Source: an uncultured Coprococcus sp.
GTDB taxonomy: Bacteria; Bacillota; Clostridia; Lachnospirales; Lachnospiraceae
Assembly: GCA_947626675.1 (NCBI GenBank)
Contig: CANQTC010000018.1
Span: 1-47,864 of the forward strand
Length of the DNA: 47,864 nucleotides
Direction of reading: 5' to 3'
The translations under genes were made by a program, and so were the position numbers. The notes beneath the pieces are model-generated. The model was not told the DNA's origin. It worked only from the letters and a program-made list of their open reading frames with translations, and searched no databases. Below are positions 1 to 7,997 of this stretch, one piece after another (positions within the stretch are counted from its first letter, which is position 1; every line of letters begins with the position of its first letter).

Positions 1-68
1 TCCTAATAATTGTATTATATAATGATTTAGGAAAAATCTCATTTTAATTTGATTTATTTATATACTAA

Positions 69-251
69 CAGCAAATATCTCGATTATTTACTTTGTGTGG
101 ATTGAGAAAAGGATATATTTATACATGGTTTACTGTTAAATATTTGGATGAAAATGGTAAAACGGTATATGAAACAAAAGATTATTGTAGACTTCGTATT
201 GAAAAAAAAGATGGAGAATGGGCATTGGTTAGTTATCATATTCGTCCTTAG
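69..251 (+). pseudogene. C-terminal remnant of an unknown protein
   Basis: An open frame of 60 codons ends at TAG 249-251. It reads like real protein in its second half (…KYLDENGKTVYETKDYC…, then a charged stretch ending SYHIRP). There is no ATG and no ribosome site at its head, and an in-frame TAA lies just upstream at 66-68. I do not recognise the family. It is probably the tail of a gene broken by decay; the DNA from 252 to about 460 is AT-rich with no supportable gene. Confidence 0.3.
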
Positions 252-462
252 TTGCACAGTTAGTAAAAATACTAATAAATAAGAAATCCTTGCCTAGCGA
301 TATTACAATACTATAAATAATAGTGAAAAGGACTGACGGTTTATTGGAGCTATTAATCATTTTCGTATAGTTATTCGTGTGATTTTGATATTAAAGAAAA
401 GTTTGATGCTCATTGCTATTATATTTCTACATATTAACGGATGGAGAGAGGAGTTAATATGG

Positions 463-499
463 AAAATGGTGTGTCTCACAAATAAGACACACCATTTTT
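463..499. terminator. Bidirectional intrinsic terminator
   Basis: A perfect 14-bp stem (463-476 with 485-498) carries A's on one side and T's on the other, so it can stop transcription in both directions. It lies 20 bases past the stop of the minus-strand GGDEF/EAL gene and is its likely 3' end. Confidence 0.85.
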
Positions 500-518
500 A
501 TAAAGAAGAAAATTAAGA

Positions 519-2432
519 TTACCCTTTATTCAATAATGCAATAAATTCGATATCAGGAACAGCTTTGGAGTAATACCAGCCCTGCATGTAATGACATCCA
601 AAATCAGAAAGCTGCTTTTTCATTTCCTCAGTTTCAATGCCCTCAGCAACGATGTGCAGCTTTAATGCATTTAACATACCAATCGTATATTCAAGCGTAA
701 TACCGGCGGTAGCATTCTTGAAAGAATCCCATATCAGGAATTTGTCAATTTTAATAATTGAAAATGGCATACTGTTGATATATGAAATATTTGCATTTCC
801 GGAGCCGTAGTCGTCAAGGGAGAACGTGATGCCATAGTCAACAAGCTTTTGTATATTACTTGAAACGGTCTGCGTAGAATTTACAGTTGCTGTTTCGGTA
901 ATTTCTATATTAATCTGGTTAGGCGATACATGATGCTCTTCCAGTATTGAAATGACTCTTTCGGCAAAATCCGGCTGGATAAGCTGAATCGGACTGACAT
1001 TTACTTCGATGTAATCAATACTGGTTTCCTTTAAATTGAATTTATGGATGAAATGGCAAACTTTGTTCAGGATAATCTCACCCATCTCTACAATAAGACC
1101 ATTTTTTTCAGCAATAGGTATAAAATCCTCCGGAGATATCCAGCCAAGCTGGGTATCATTCAGTCTTACTAAGGCCTCCGCCGAATTATACACACCCTTT
1201 GTTACAGAAAATATTGGCTGATAGTATACCATCAGGGTTTCGTTATTAATTGCCAGTTTAACAGCCCTTTCAATTGCCTTGTCCTGCTTAATCTTATCAA
1301 GATTAATGCTGTTTGCATATGTAACCATACCTCGGCGCGTGTTCTTCGCAATACCCATTGAATAATCGATTACTTCAATCAGTTCGCTATAGTTTGAAGC
1401 ATCCTCCGGGCATGAGATGCAGCAGATAGATGCAGACAACATGATAGGAACATAGTTTTGTCCATACCACGGATATTGAAAACGGTTCTTTATTTGTTCC
1501 GCGACATCGGCAAGCTGCTTATCATCGTGAGCCAATACCATACAGAACTGGTCGGAACCCAAACGGAAAGTAGTCTTTTCAGCTTTAATACCGGTTAAAA
1601 GGCGGCCAACCTGGTTCAGCAGGGCATCTCCGTTTTCTACACCATATGTCTTGTTTATAAATTTAAACCCATCCATAGCGACAACGATTAAATTAAACGG
1701 TTTATTTTCCATGTATCTGTTTTTTAAATATGTACCCATAAAACGTCTGTTAAACAAACCTGTCGTAATATCGGTTACAGTTCCTGCATTCTGCTGATAA
1801 TGGAACAAGGTAAGTAATACAGCCGTTAATGAACAGTTAAATATAGGAACCCAGTAAAAAATCTGCGCGATAAAAGCTGTCAGGCAGAAAAGAGAGTTAA
1901 AAAGCAACGGCATAATTTTAAGAAAAAGAAATTTCTTTCTCTTGCGCGTTATGACCAAAATACTGATGAATATCATAACCGCATCAATAAAGTGCATTAC
2001 ATATCCGGCGGAAGTGATATAATATCTGTCTTTTACAAAAGTAAACGCCCAATGTAAAAAAGGATTTAGGACAATAATTATGGTATCAACAGCAATACAG
2101 GAAATAAATATGACACGCAGTAGTTTGTTTTTCCTTATATTGATGCCGGCGATTAAAACGATATAATAAGCAAATACAATCGGTATGATATTAACGGCAA
2201 GTGTTTGTAAGGTAGATACAAAATAAAATGCACCATAGCCTGAGGATTGCATATTACGCCCTAAAAAGGTGGCTGTAATTTCGAGTCCTGTAGAAACAAA
2301 AACGAGTAAAACAAGACAAAGAAATACACCGTGGTTACGCAGGGGGATTCTCTTTTCGCTGAAGTACCATATAAAAATGAGCAACAAAAAAAACATGGCT
2401 ACAGCATTAAAGGATAGATTCCAATATAACAT
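519..2432 (-). CDS. Membrane-bound GGDEF-EAL protein, probable c-di-GMP phosphodiesterase
   Basis: A 637-residue protein predicted to turn over cyclic-di-GMP at the membrane. Residues 1-210 hold about seven hydrophobic segments, a sensor-type membrane region. A GGDEF domain follows from about 220 (TGLFNRRF at 224-231), but its signature is GSDQF at 292-296 instead of GGDEF, so cyclase activity is probably lost; such domains often act as GTP-binding regulators. The EAL domain from about 395 keeps EAL 419-421, the IEITET segment, the DDYGSG metal-binding motif, a KID lysine and AEGIET, all expected of an active phosphodiesterase. The start is set by an AAAGGGGG ribosome site 9 bases upstream. 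The gene is monocistronic, with its own promoter and terminator. Substrate and activity are inferred from motifs only. Confidence 0.9.
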   Translation of the reverse strand: MLYWNLSFNAVAMFFLLLIFIWYFSEKRIPLRNHGVFLCLVLLVFVSTGLEITATFLGRNMQSSGYGAFYFVSTLQTLAVNIIPIVFAYYIVLIAGINIRKNKLLRVIFISCIAVDTIIIVLNPFLHWAFTFVKDRYYITSAGYVMHFIDAVMIFISILVITRKRKKFLFLKIMPLLFNSLFCLTAFIAQIFYWVPIFNCSLTAVLLTLFHYQQNAGTVTDITTGLFNRRFMGTYLKNRYMENKPFNLIVVAMDGFKFINKTYGVENGDALLNQVGRLLTGIKAEKTTFRLGSDQFCMVLAHDDKQLADVAEQIKNRFQYPWYGQNYVPIMLSASICCISCPEDASNYSELIEVIDYSMGIAKNTRRGMVTYANSINLDKIKQDKAIERAVKLAINNETLMVYYQPIFSVTKGVYNSAEALVRLNDTQLGWISPEDFIPIAEKNGLIVEMGEIILNKVCHFIHKFNLKETSIDYIEVNVSPIQLIQPDFAERVISILEEHHVSPNQINIEITETATVNSTQTVSSNIQKLVDYGITFSLDDYGSGNANISYINSMPFSIIKIDKFLIWDSFKNATAGITLEYTIGMLNALKLHIVAEGIETEEMKKQLSDFGCHYMQGWYYSKAVPDIEFIALLNKG

Positions 2433-2486
2433 ATTATCGCCCCCTTTCCAGAATATTTGTATAAAATAACTATAAATCTAATTATA

Positions 2487-2515
2487 AGTATACAGTATAA
2501 AGTAAAAATAGACAA
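2487..2515 (-). promoter_or_regulatory. Sigma-A-type promoter for the GGDEF/EAL gene
   Basis: On the minus strand TTGTCT (2510-2515) and TATACT (2487-2492) are separated by 17 bases, about 55 bases before the start codon. The match to the consensus is moderate. Confidence 0.5.
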
Positions 2516-2697
2516 TAAAAATTAAAAAATTTTAGGTAAAAAATAATTCCCTTTTTGTTAATATTCAATAAAAATAATTCTCATTAAGCTAAAAATGAGG
2601 CGATATAATACTTGTCAAAAATACAATTTTGTGGAAGAATAAAGTAAATAGCAGTTGGCTATAACTTTTTCTTATAACTGATTTAAAGATATGTGTA
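2516..2697. other. AT-rich intergenic DNA
   Basis: This is most of a 321-base gap between divergent genes. Apart from the two flanking promoters I see no small gene, hairpin with a T-run or riboswitch motif here. Confidence 0.5.
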
Positions 2698-2727
2698 TTA
2701 GAAAAAATCCTACAAGAATACTATAAT
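2698..2727 (+). promoter_or_regulatory. Possible promoter of the acyltransferase-LysR-cysE group
   Basis: TATAAT at 2722-2727 is a perfect -10 box; the -35 is poor (TTAGAA, 2698-2703, 18-base spacer). A weak -35 would fit activation by a regulator such as the LysR protein encoded two genes on, but that is inference. Confidence 0.4.
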
Positions 2728-2753
2728 AACTTAAAAGGCCAAAGAAGGTGATT

Positions 2754-3380
2754 ATGATAAAACAGATATTATTTTTTGGAGATTCTAATACATATGGTCT
2801 TATTCCGGGAACGACAAAACGTTATGACTGGAACGAGAGATGGACAGGAATTGTAGGAGAGCGGTTAATAGAGAAAGATTACAGAGTAGTTGAGGAAGGC
2901 TTGTGCGGAAGAACAACCATATTTGATGACCCGTTAAGGGCAGGAAGGCGCGGAACAGAATTACTTCCTATTTTGTTAGAGGCACATAAACCGATAGATA
3001 TTGTTGTTTTGATGCTTGGAACAAATGATTGTAAGACGTTTTATGATGCTTCACCGGATATAATAGGTTTAGGCATAAAAAAGCTTGTAGGGCAGATTAA
3101 GTCCATCATACCGGATGCAAAGATATTGCTGGTTTCTCCAATTCATCTGGGGGATGATGTCTTTAACGGATATGACCCTGAATTTAATGAGAAATCTGTC
3201 GAGACATCAAAACAGCTCGGAGAAGTCTACAAGAAAATCGCTGTTTCGGAAGGATTGTATTACATGGCAGCATCGGACTATGCCGCACCATCTGATACCG
3301 ACAGGGAGCATCTGGATAAGGCAGGACACAGGGCTTTGGCACAGGCGATAGGAAAGAAACTTGGAAAGGTGATGGGATGA
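2754..3380 (+). CDS. SGNH-family esterase/acyltransferase (MsAcT-like)
   Basis: A 208-residue cytosolic SGNH hydrolase. The catalytic serine lies in GDSNT near the N-terminus, the oxyanion residues in EEGLCGRTT and LGTND, and the Asp/His pair in DREHLDKAGH near the C-terminus. The order and spacing, with RWTGIV and EEGLxxRTTxxDDP, closely resemble mycobacterial arylesterase/acyltransferase MsAcT. A GTG at 2748 is in frame, but AGAAGGTGAT pairs well with 16S rRNA and places the start at ATG 2754. Its stop overlaps the ATG of the LysR gene (ATGA), so the two are translationally coupled. It heads a cysE-containing group, so a role in acetyl-ester metabolism such as O-acetylserine is conceivable, but nothing in the sequence fixes the substrate. 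Confidence 0.85.
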   Translation: MIKQILFFGDSNTYGLIPGTTKRYDWNERWTGIVGERLIEKDYRVVEEGLCGRTTIFDDPLRAGRRGTELLPILLEAHKPIDIVVLMLGTNDCKTFYDASPDIIGLGIKKLVGQIKSIIPDAKILLVSPIHLGDDVFNGYDPEFNEKSVETSKQLGEVYKKIAVSEGLYYMAASDYAAPSDTDREHLDKAGHRALAQAIGKKLGKVMG

Positions 3381-4294
3381 CACTAACACAGTTAATATAC
3401 ATCGTGAAGGTGGCTGATACAAAGTCGATTAATAAAGCAGCGGCAGAATTATTCGTTTCGCAGCCGGCGCTTTCGGGTGCAATAAAAGAGCTTGAAAAGG
3501 AAATTCATACAGAGCTGTTTATAAGAAATAATAAAGGAATCGTACTAACGACAGAAGGCGAGGAATTTCTAAGATATGCAAGGCAGATGGTGGAGCTTCA
3601 CAAGCTGATAGGCGAGCGTTACATAGAAAATAAGCAGGTAAAGAAAAAATTCAGCGTTTCCATGCAGCATTACTCTTTTGCGGTGGAAGCATTTATAAAA
3701 TTGGCAAATCAATTTACAATGGGTGAATTTGAACTGGCGGTACATGAGACGAAAACTCATGAGGTTATAGAGAATGTCAGAGATTACAGAAGTGAGATTG
3801 GCGTGCTGTATCTGAATGATTTTAATGAAAAGGTTTTAAATAAGATATTTGCAGAAAGCGGGCTTGAATTTATCCCACTATTTGAATGTGACATATCCGT
3901 ATATATGAGTAAAACGCATCCTTTGGCGGGAAAGGACATGATACGTTTTGAAGAACTGCGGGATTATCCATGTCTTTCATTTGAACAGGGAGATAAAAAC
4001 TCATTTTATTTTGCAGAGGAAGTATTAAGCACATTAAGCTACAGACAGATTATTAAGGCCGATGACAGAGCTACCATGTTAAATCTGATGGTTGGAATGA
4101 ACGGATATACCTTATGCTCCGGTATTATCTGCGAAAATTTAAACAGCAGCAGTTATGTGTCAGTACCATTGGATACGGAGGATACAATGACGATTGGATA
4201 TTTAAAACGCAGGAATATGCCGCTTAGTATGCTCGGCAGAGAATATATTGATATATTAAAGGGCTACGGTACTGTTAGGAATTTGGAGGGATAG
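3377..4294 (+). CDS. LysR-family transcriptional regulator
   Basis: A 305-residue LysR-type regulator. The N-terminal winged HTH is clear (residues 1-60: SINKAAAELFVSQPALSGAIKELE, quoted here only as the family pattern SxxxAAxxLxxSQPALS), followed by a linker helix and a periplasmic-binding-protein-like effector domain from about 90. It overlaps the upstream acyltransferase by 4 bases and precedes cysE by 5 bases. LysR proteins that sense O-acetylserine or related sulfur metabolites (CysB, CysL, YtlI types) often sit next to cysteine genes, so control of cysE and the trans-sulfuration gene is a reasonable inference. The effector is unknown. Confidence 0.88.
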   Translation: MTLTQLIYIVKVADTKSINKAAAELFVSQPALSGAIKELEKEIHTELFIRNNKGIVLTTEGEEFLRYARQMVELHKLIGERYIENKQVKKKFSVSMQHYSFAVEAFIKLANQFTMGEFELAVHETKTHEVIENVRDYRSEIGVLYLNDFNEKVLNKIFAESGLEFIPLFECDISVYMSKTHPLAGKDMIRFEELRDYPCLSFEQGDKNSFYFAEEVLSTLSYRQIIKADDRATMLNLMVGMNGYTLCSGIICENLNSSSYVSVPLDTEDTMTIGYLKRRNMPLSMLGREYIDILKGYGTVRNLEG

Positions 4295-4299
4295 GCAAT

Positions 4300-5199
4300 A
4301 TGGATATTAAAAGCAGGATATCAGAAGCAGCATATAAATTAGAAGAGAATTATAAAAATCAGGGAATTTTTGAAATTGGAATAGATGAAAAACTTCCGAA
4401 AAGGGCAGATATTATCGAAATTATATCAGAGCTTAGGCGCGTCATCTTTCCCGGTTATTTTGGAAGTGAAAATACGGCATATGTTACGCTGAATAATTTT
4501 GCAGGAAACACTCTCGCAAATATATACGAAAAGTTGTTTAAGCAGATAAGGATTGCGTTACTCTATCAGGACAGAGGGAAAGAAAACGGCGGATTTGAGG
4601 ACAGGGCAGAGGCGCTTGCATTAAAGTTTATCGACATGCTGCCGGATATACAGCGATTAATCTTAAAGGATGTGGAAGCGGAGCTGCAGGGTGATCCGGC
4701 GGCAAGCAGTAAGGAAGAGATTATATTTTCCTATCCGGGGATTTATGCAATATTTGTATACAGGATTGCGCACGTTTTATACGAACTGAATGTTCCGTTC
4801 ATACCGCGTATTATGACGGAACATGCACATAGTAAGACGGGGATTGATATTAATCCCGGAGCGAAAATCGGCGAGTATTTTTTTATTGACCACGGAACGG
4901 GTATTGTAATAGGAGAAACGACAGAGATTGGCAATCATGTCAAGATTTATCAGGGCGTGACATTAGGCGCACTTTCTACGATGAAGGGGCAGGCGCTTTC
5001 AGGCGTGAAGCGTCATCCTACGATAGAGGATAATGTAGTCATATATGCAAATGCAACGATATTAGGCGGTGAAACGGTTGTAGGAAGAAATTCTGTAGTT
5101 GCGGGCAATACGTTTGTTACAGAGTCAATTCCGGAAAATACAAAGGTTTCAGCATATGTAGAAAAGCTTCAGATGCAGAAACGTGAAATAAGAGAATAA
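4300..5199 (+). CDS. cysE: Serine O-acetyltransferase
   Basis: A 299-residue enzyme that makes O-acetyl-L-serine from serine and acetyl-CoA, the acceptor for the cysteine synthases encoded downstream. The N-terminal half is helical; the C-terminal half is a left-handed beta helix with hexapeptide repeats. The active-site segments EHAHSKTGIDI and FFIDHGTGIVIGET carry the conserved His/Asp residues. GGAGGG at 4285-4290 sets the start. The long N-terminal extension resembles the EpsC/anaerobe type of SATase. It follows the LysR gene by 5 bases and precedes the trans-sulfuration gene by 21, so the group is probably one transcript. Confidence 0.93.
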   Translation: MDIKSRISEAAYKLEENYKNQGIFEIGIDEKLPKRADIIEIISELRRVIFPGYFGSENTAYVTLNNFAGNTLANIYEKLFKQIRIALLYQDRGKENGGFEDRAEALALKFIDMLPDIQRLILKDVEAELQGDPAASSKEEIIFSYPGIYAIFVYRIAHVLYELNVPFIPRIMTEHAHSKTGIDINPGAKIGEYFFIDHGTGIVIGETTEIGNHVKIYQGVTLGALSTMKGQALSGVKRHPTIEDNVVIYANATILGGETVVGRNSVVAGNTFVTESIPENTKVSAYVEKLQMQKREIRE

Positions 5200-5220
5200 T
5201 AAAATGAAGGGCAGGAATGA

Positions 5221-6372
5221 ATGATGGATTGTGGATTTGCAACAAAATGTATTTATGGAAATGGAAAAGATTATGATAAGGATAAGACAGGTACGATTAG
5301 TTTTCCGATATATCAGACAGCGACCTATGCGCATCCTGCGGTAGGTCAGAGTACAGGATTTGATTACAGCAGATTACAGAACCCTACAAGGGAGCAGGTT
5401 GAAAAAGTGGTCGCTTCCTTAGAGGGCGGAATCGATGCACTGGCATTTTCATCCGGAATGGCGGCGATTACCGCTGTGATGGAGCTGTTTAAGCCGGGCG
5501 ACCATCTGATTACAGATGCTGATTTGTATGGCGGAAGTATCAGACTGTTTGATAATGTGAGTGAAAAGAACGGTATCACGTTCAGCCATATTGACTGCTC
5601 CAGTGAGGATATAGAGCGATATATCAGAGAGAATACAAAAGCAATATTTATAGAAACACCGACCAATCCGATGATGAATGTGGTAGATATTCGCAAAGTT
5701 TCTGCGATTGCTAAAAAACATGGACTGCTGTTGATTGTTGATAATACATTTATGTCACCTTATTTCCAGAAGCCATTTACACTTGGTGCAGATATTGTTA
5801 TACATAGCGGAACGAAGTTTCTGGGTGGACATAATGATACGCTTGCAGGCTTTTTAGTAACAAATTCCGAAGAGATATCAGAAAGACTTCGATTTCTGAT
5901 AAAGACAGTCGGTTCAGGACTTGCGCCTTTTGACAGCTGGCTGATACTCAGGGGCATCAAGACATTACCGCTTAGAATGGAAAAAGCGCAGGAAAATGCA
6001 AAAGCAATTGTTTCATTTCTGCAAAATGAGCCAAAGGTAACAAAGGTATATTATCCGGGTATTGAGGGTACAAAAGGATATGAGATATGTAAATCACAGG
6101 CAAGCGGCTTTGGCAGTATGCTGACATTTGAAGTGGAAAGTAAGGAACTTGCATTACACATATTAAAATCAACAATGCTGATTCCTTTTGCAGAAAGTCT
6201 GGGTGGTACAGAGACGCTTCTTACATATCCTACGACACAGACGCATGCTGACGTACCGGAAGAGGTCAGAATTAAAAACGGAATTACAGACAGGGTTTTA
6301 AGGCTTTCGGCAGGAATTGAAGACGTTGCGGACCTGATACAGGATTTGAAACAGGCAATAGAGTCATTTTAG
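5221..6372 (+). CDS. Cys/Met metabolism PLP enzyme (cystathionine gamma-synthase/lyase family)
   Basis: A 383-residue fold-type I PLP enzyme of the trans-sulfuration family. The PLP lysine is K199 in HSGTKFLGGHND; YSRLQNPTREQVE and the SSGMAAI loop bind the cofactor and tetramer partner. Members of this family include cystathionine gamma-synthase, gamma- and beta-lyase and O-acetylhomoserine sulfhydrylase, and the sequence alone does not settle which. The position directly after cysE suggests interconversion of cysteine and homocysteine or cysteine breakdown. Two adjacent ATG codons (5221, 5224) are both usable. Confidence 0.88.
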   Translation: MMDCGFATKCIYGNGKDYDKDKTGTISFPIYQTATYAHPAVGQSTGFDYSRLQNPTREQVEKVVASLEGGIDALAFSSGMAAITAVMELFKPGDHLITDADLYGGSIRLFDNVSEKNGITFSHIDCSSEDIERYIRENTKAIFIETPTNPMMNVVDIRKVSAIAKKHGLLLIVDNTFMSPYFQKPFTLGADIVIHSGTKFLGGHNDTLAGFLVTNSEEISERLRFLIKTVGSGLAPFDSWLILRGIKTLPLRMEKAQENAKAIVSFLQNEPKVTKVYYPGIEGTKGYEICKSQASGFGSMLTFEVESKELALHILKSTMLIPFAESLGGTETLLTYPTTQTHADVPEEVRIKNGITDRVLRLSAGIEDVADLIQDLKQAIESF

Positions 6373-6396
6373 CAGGTAGTCGTAAAACAAATTATT

Positions 6397-6436
6397 TTGC
6401 AATTTGATTATGTAAGTTTTATAATTGTTCAATTAT
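6397..6436 (+). promoter_or_regulatory. Promoter with overlapping palindrome before the malY-like gene
   Basis: TTGCAA (6397-6402) and TATAAT (6420-6425) are 17 bases apart. An inverted repeat ATAATTG-TT-CAATTAT (6421-6436) overlaps the -10 box and start region, as a repressor operator would. The regulator is unknown. Confidence 0.55.
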
Positions 6437-6458
6437 TATAGTGCAGAGAGGTTAAGAG

Positions 6459-7652
6459 ATGTCAGAGAGAAATTTAGATTTTGACCAGATAGTAGAAAGA
6501 AGAAATACGGACTGTTTAAAATATGATTTTGCAGTCAGACGAGGCAGACCGGAAAACGTGCTTCCGTTATGGGTGGCAGATATGGATTTTCAGACCTCGT
6601 CAGAGATACTGGATGCCATTCAAAAAAGAGTGAAACATGGCATTTTTGGTTATACGGAGAGCCGCGACAGTTATTTTGAAGCAGTGGCAGCATGGATGAA
6701 GGACAGACATGGTTGGGATGTAGAACGAAACTGGCTTGTAAAGACACCCGGTGTTGTATTTGCGCTTGCTATGGCAGTCAAGGCATATTCCAATGAAGGC
6801 GATGCAGTTCTGATACAGCAGCCGGTATATTATCCTTTTACAGAAGTAATTGAAGATAATAACCGGGTTGTGGTCAGCAGCGATTTGATATTGGGTGAAG
6901 ATGGAAAATACCATATTGACTTTGAGGATTTTGAGAGAAAAATTGTAGAAAATAAGATACCGCTGTTCTTGTTTTGCAGTCCGCATAATCCGGTAAGCAG
7001 GGTATGGACAGCGGAAGAGCTTACAAGAATCGGCGATATATGTCTGAAGCATCATGTCATTATCGTCAGTGATGAAATTCATGAAGATTTTGTCTTTGGT
7101 GACAGAAAGCATACAGTATTTGCAAATCTGAAGAAGCCGTTTGAAGAGATATCCGTAACCTGTACATCTCCGGCAAAGACGTTTAATCTTGCTGGTTTGC
7201 AGATATCCAATATATTCATTCCGAATGCTGCTCTGCGTGCGAAACTGAAAAAACAGATTGCGGCAGCAGGATACAGTCAGTTGAATACTATTGGCATCAC
7301 AGCCTGTGAAGCGGCGTACAGATATGGAAAAGAATGGTATGATGCCATGATGAAATATGTAGCGGGAAATATTGATTATCTGAGAGCTTATATCAGTAAG
7401 GAGCTTCCGCAGCTTCAGATGATAGAGCCGGAAGGAACCTATCTGATATGGATTGATTTCAGAAACCTTCATCTTACAGAGCCGGAGCTGGAAGAACTTA
7501 TCGTAAAGAAAGCAAATCTGTGGCTAGACAGCGGTGCAATATTTGGGAAGGTTGGCGAAGGCTTTGAAAGAATCAATGTGGCATGTCCAAGACAGACACT
7601 TGAAAAAGCGCTGGGACAGTTAAAAGTTGCTATTGATAAAATTGATAACTAG
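6459..7652 (+). CDS. MalY/PatB-type C-S lyase (cystathionine beta-lyase-like)
   Basis: A 397-residue fold-type I PLP enzyme of the MalY/PatB group, which cleaves C-S bonds of cystathionine, cysteine or S-conjugates to pyruvate, ammonia and a thiol. Visible marks are PLWVADMDF near the N-terminus, CSPHNPVSRVW (binding of the substrate carboxylate), SDEIHEDF and the PLP lysine K240 in SPAKTFNLAG. It has its own promoter and an AGAGAGG ribosome site, so it is probably a separate transcript from the gene before it. Next to cysE and cysK it fits recycling of sulfur from thioether amino acids. Some family members are annotated as aminotransferases; the MalY features make that less likely. Confidence 0.88.
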   Translation: MSERNLDFDQIVERRNTDCLKYDFAVRRGRPENVLPLWVADMDFQTSSEILDAIQKRVKHGIFGYTESRDSYFEAVAAWMKDRHGWDVERNWLVKTPGVVFALAMAVKAYSNEGDAVLIQQPVYYPFTEVIEDNNRVVVSSDLILGEDGKYHIDFEDFERKIVENKIPLFLFCSPHNPVSRVWTAEELTRIGDICLKHHVIIVSDEIHEDFVFGDRKHTVFANLKKPFEEISVTCTSPAKTFNLAGLQISNIFIPNAALRAKLKKQIAAAGYSQLNTIGITACEAAYRYGKEWYDAMMKYVAGNIDYLRAYISKELPQLQMIEPEGTYLIWIDFRNLHLTEPELEELIVKKANLWLDSGAIFGKVGEGFERINVACPRQTLEKALGQLKVAIDKIDN

Positions 7653-7690
7653 CTAAAAGAAATACTTGTATCTTTAATGAGAAAAAATGA

Positions 7691-7718
7691 TTGACAAGAA
7701 GAAATCAGATGTTATAAT
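7691..7718 (+). promoter_or_regulatory. Strong sigma-A promoter for the cysK/nif-like block
   Basis: Perfect consensus boxes TTGACA (7691-7696) and TATAAT (7713-7718), 16 bases apart. Transcription would begin near 7725 and run through the palindrome and leader peptide before cysK. I saw no comparably strong promoter between here and 20.9 kb. Confidence 0.85.
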
Positions 7719-7743
7719 AGCATTATCAATAAAACATATAATT

Positions 7744-7760
7744 CCTATTAAAAAAATAGG
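7744..7760. promoter_or_regulatory. CCTAT-N7-ATAGG palindrome, probable operator
   Basis: The inverted repeat CCTAT-N7-ATAGG (extended arms TCCTAT/ATAGGA) lies about 20 bases past the predicted transcription start. The same 17-base palindrome occurs at 24280-24296 in front of a tRNA-thiolation-like gene, so it is probably the site of a sulfur regulator of the Rrf2 (CymR/IscR) kind. The assignment is inference. Confidence 0.55.
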
Positions 7761-7781
7761 ATAAGGAAGGAGCGGATACAT

Positions 7782-7880
7782 ATGTATAACGATATTAAAA
7801 CAATCAGAGAGAATCAGAACTGTTGTTGTTGCTGTATGATGGATGAATTCAATACAGTTTCGTTGTCGTGTGTATTATGA
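7782..7880 (+). CDS. Polycysteine leader peptide of the cysK attenuator
   Basis: A 32-residue reading frame, MYNDIKTIRENQNCCCCC then a short tail, with five consecutive Cys codons (TGT TGT TGT TGC TGT, 7821-7835) and a sixth Cys at residue 30. AAGGAG at 7767-7772 lies 9 bases before the ATG. The stop codon (7878-7880) touches the segment that can form an antiterminator. A ribosome waiting for Cys-tRNA at the Cys run would leave this segment free, whereas a ribosome at the stop would cover it. This is the layout of a ribosome-mediated attenuator that reports cysteine supply. The peptide itself probably has no other function. Confidence 0.85.
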   Translation: MYNDIKTIRENQNCCCCCMMDEFNTVSLSCVL

Positions 7881-7941
7881 ACCTGAGCATATAATAAGTA
7901 GTAGGAGTATAAGCAGGTGCCATAATGGTACCTGTTTTTTT
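7881..7941 (+). terminator. Cysteine-responsive attenuator: antiterminator segment and intrinsic terminator
   Basis: The terminator stem CAGGTGCC (7914-7921) pairs with GGTACCTG (7927-7934) and is followed by seven T's (7935-7941). ACCTG at 7881-7885, immediately after the leader stop codon, is complementary to CAGGT at 7914-7918, and ATAT (7889-7892) can pair with GTAT (7907-7910). Pairing there excludes the terminator. cysK starts 57 bases beyond the T-run. Confidence 0.8.
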
Positions 7942-7997
7942 ATTATCAAAAACTACAAAAAAGAAATAAATATGAAAGAAAGCGGAGGTAAAAAGTT

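Noticed and set aside
441..485. 14-codon reading frame just before the first terminator
   Set aside because: It runs into the terminator stem, matches nothing recognisable and is too short to support.
2433..2753. T-box or other riboswitch before the cysE group
   Set aside because: I found no T-box signature (GGGTGGNACCGCG-like), S-box core or terminator hairpin in this gap.
6600..7472. 290-codon open frame on the minus strand
   Set aside because: It lies wholly antisense to the well-supported malY-like gene, has no ribosome site and its product is rich in Cys, Tyr and Ile with no family pattern.
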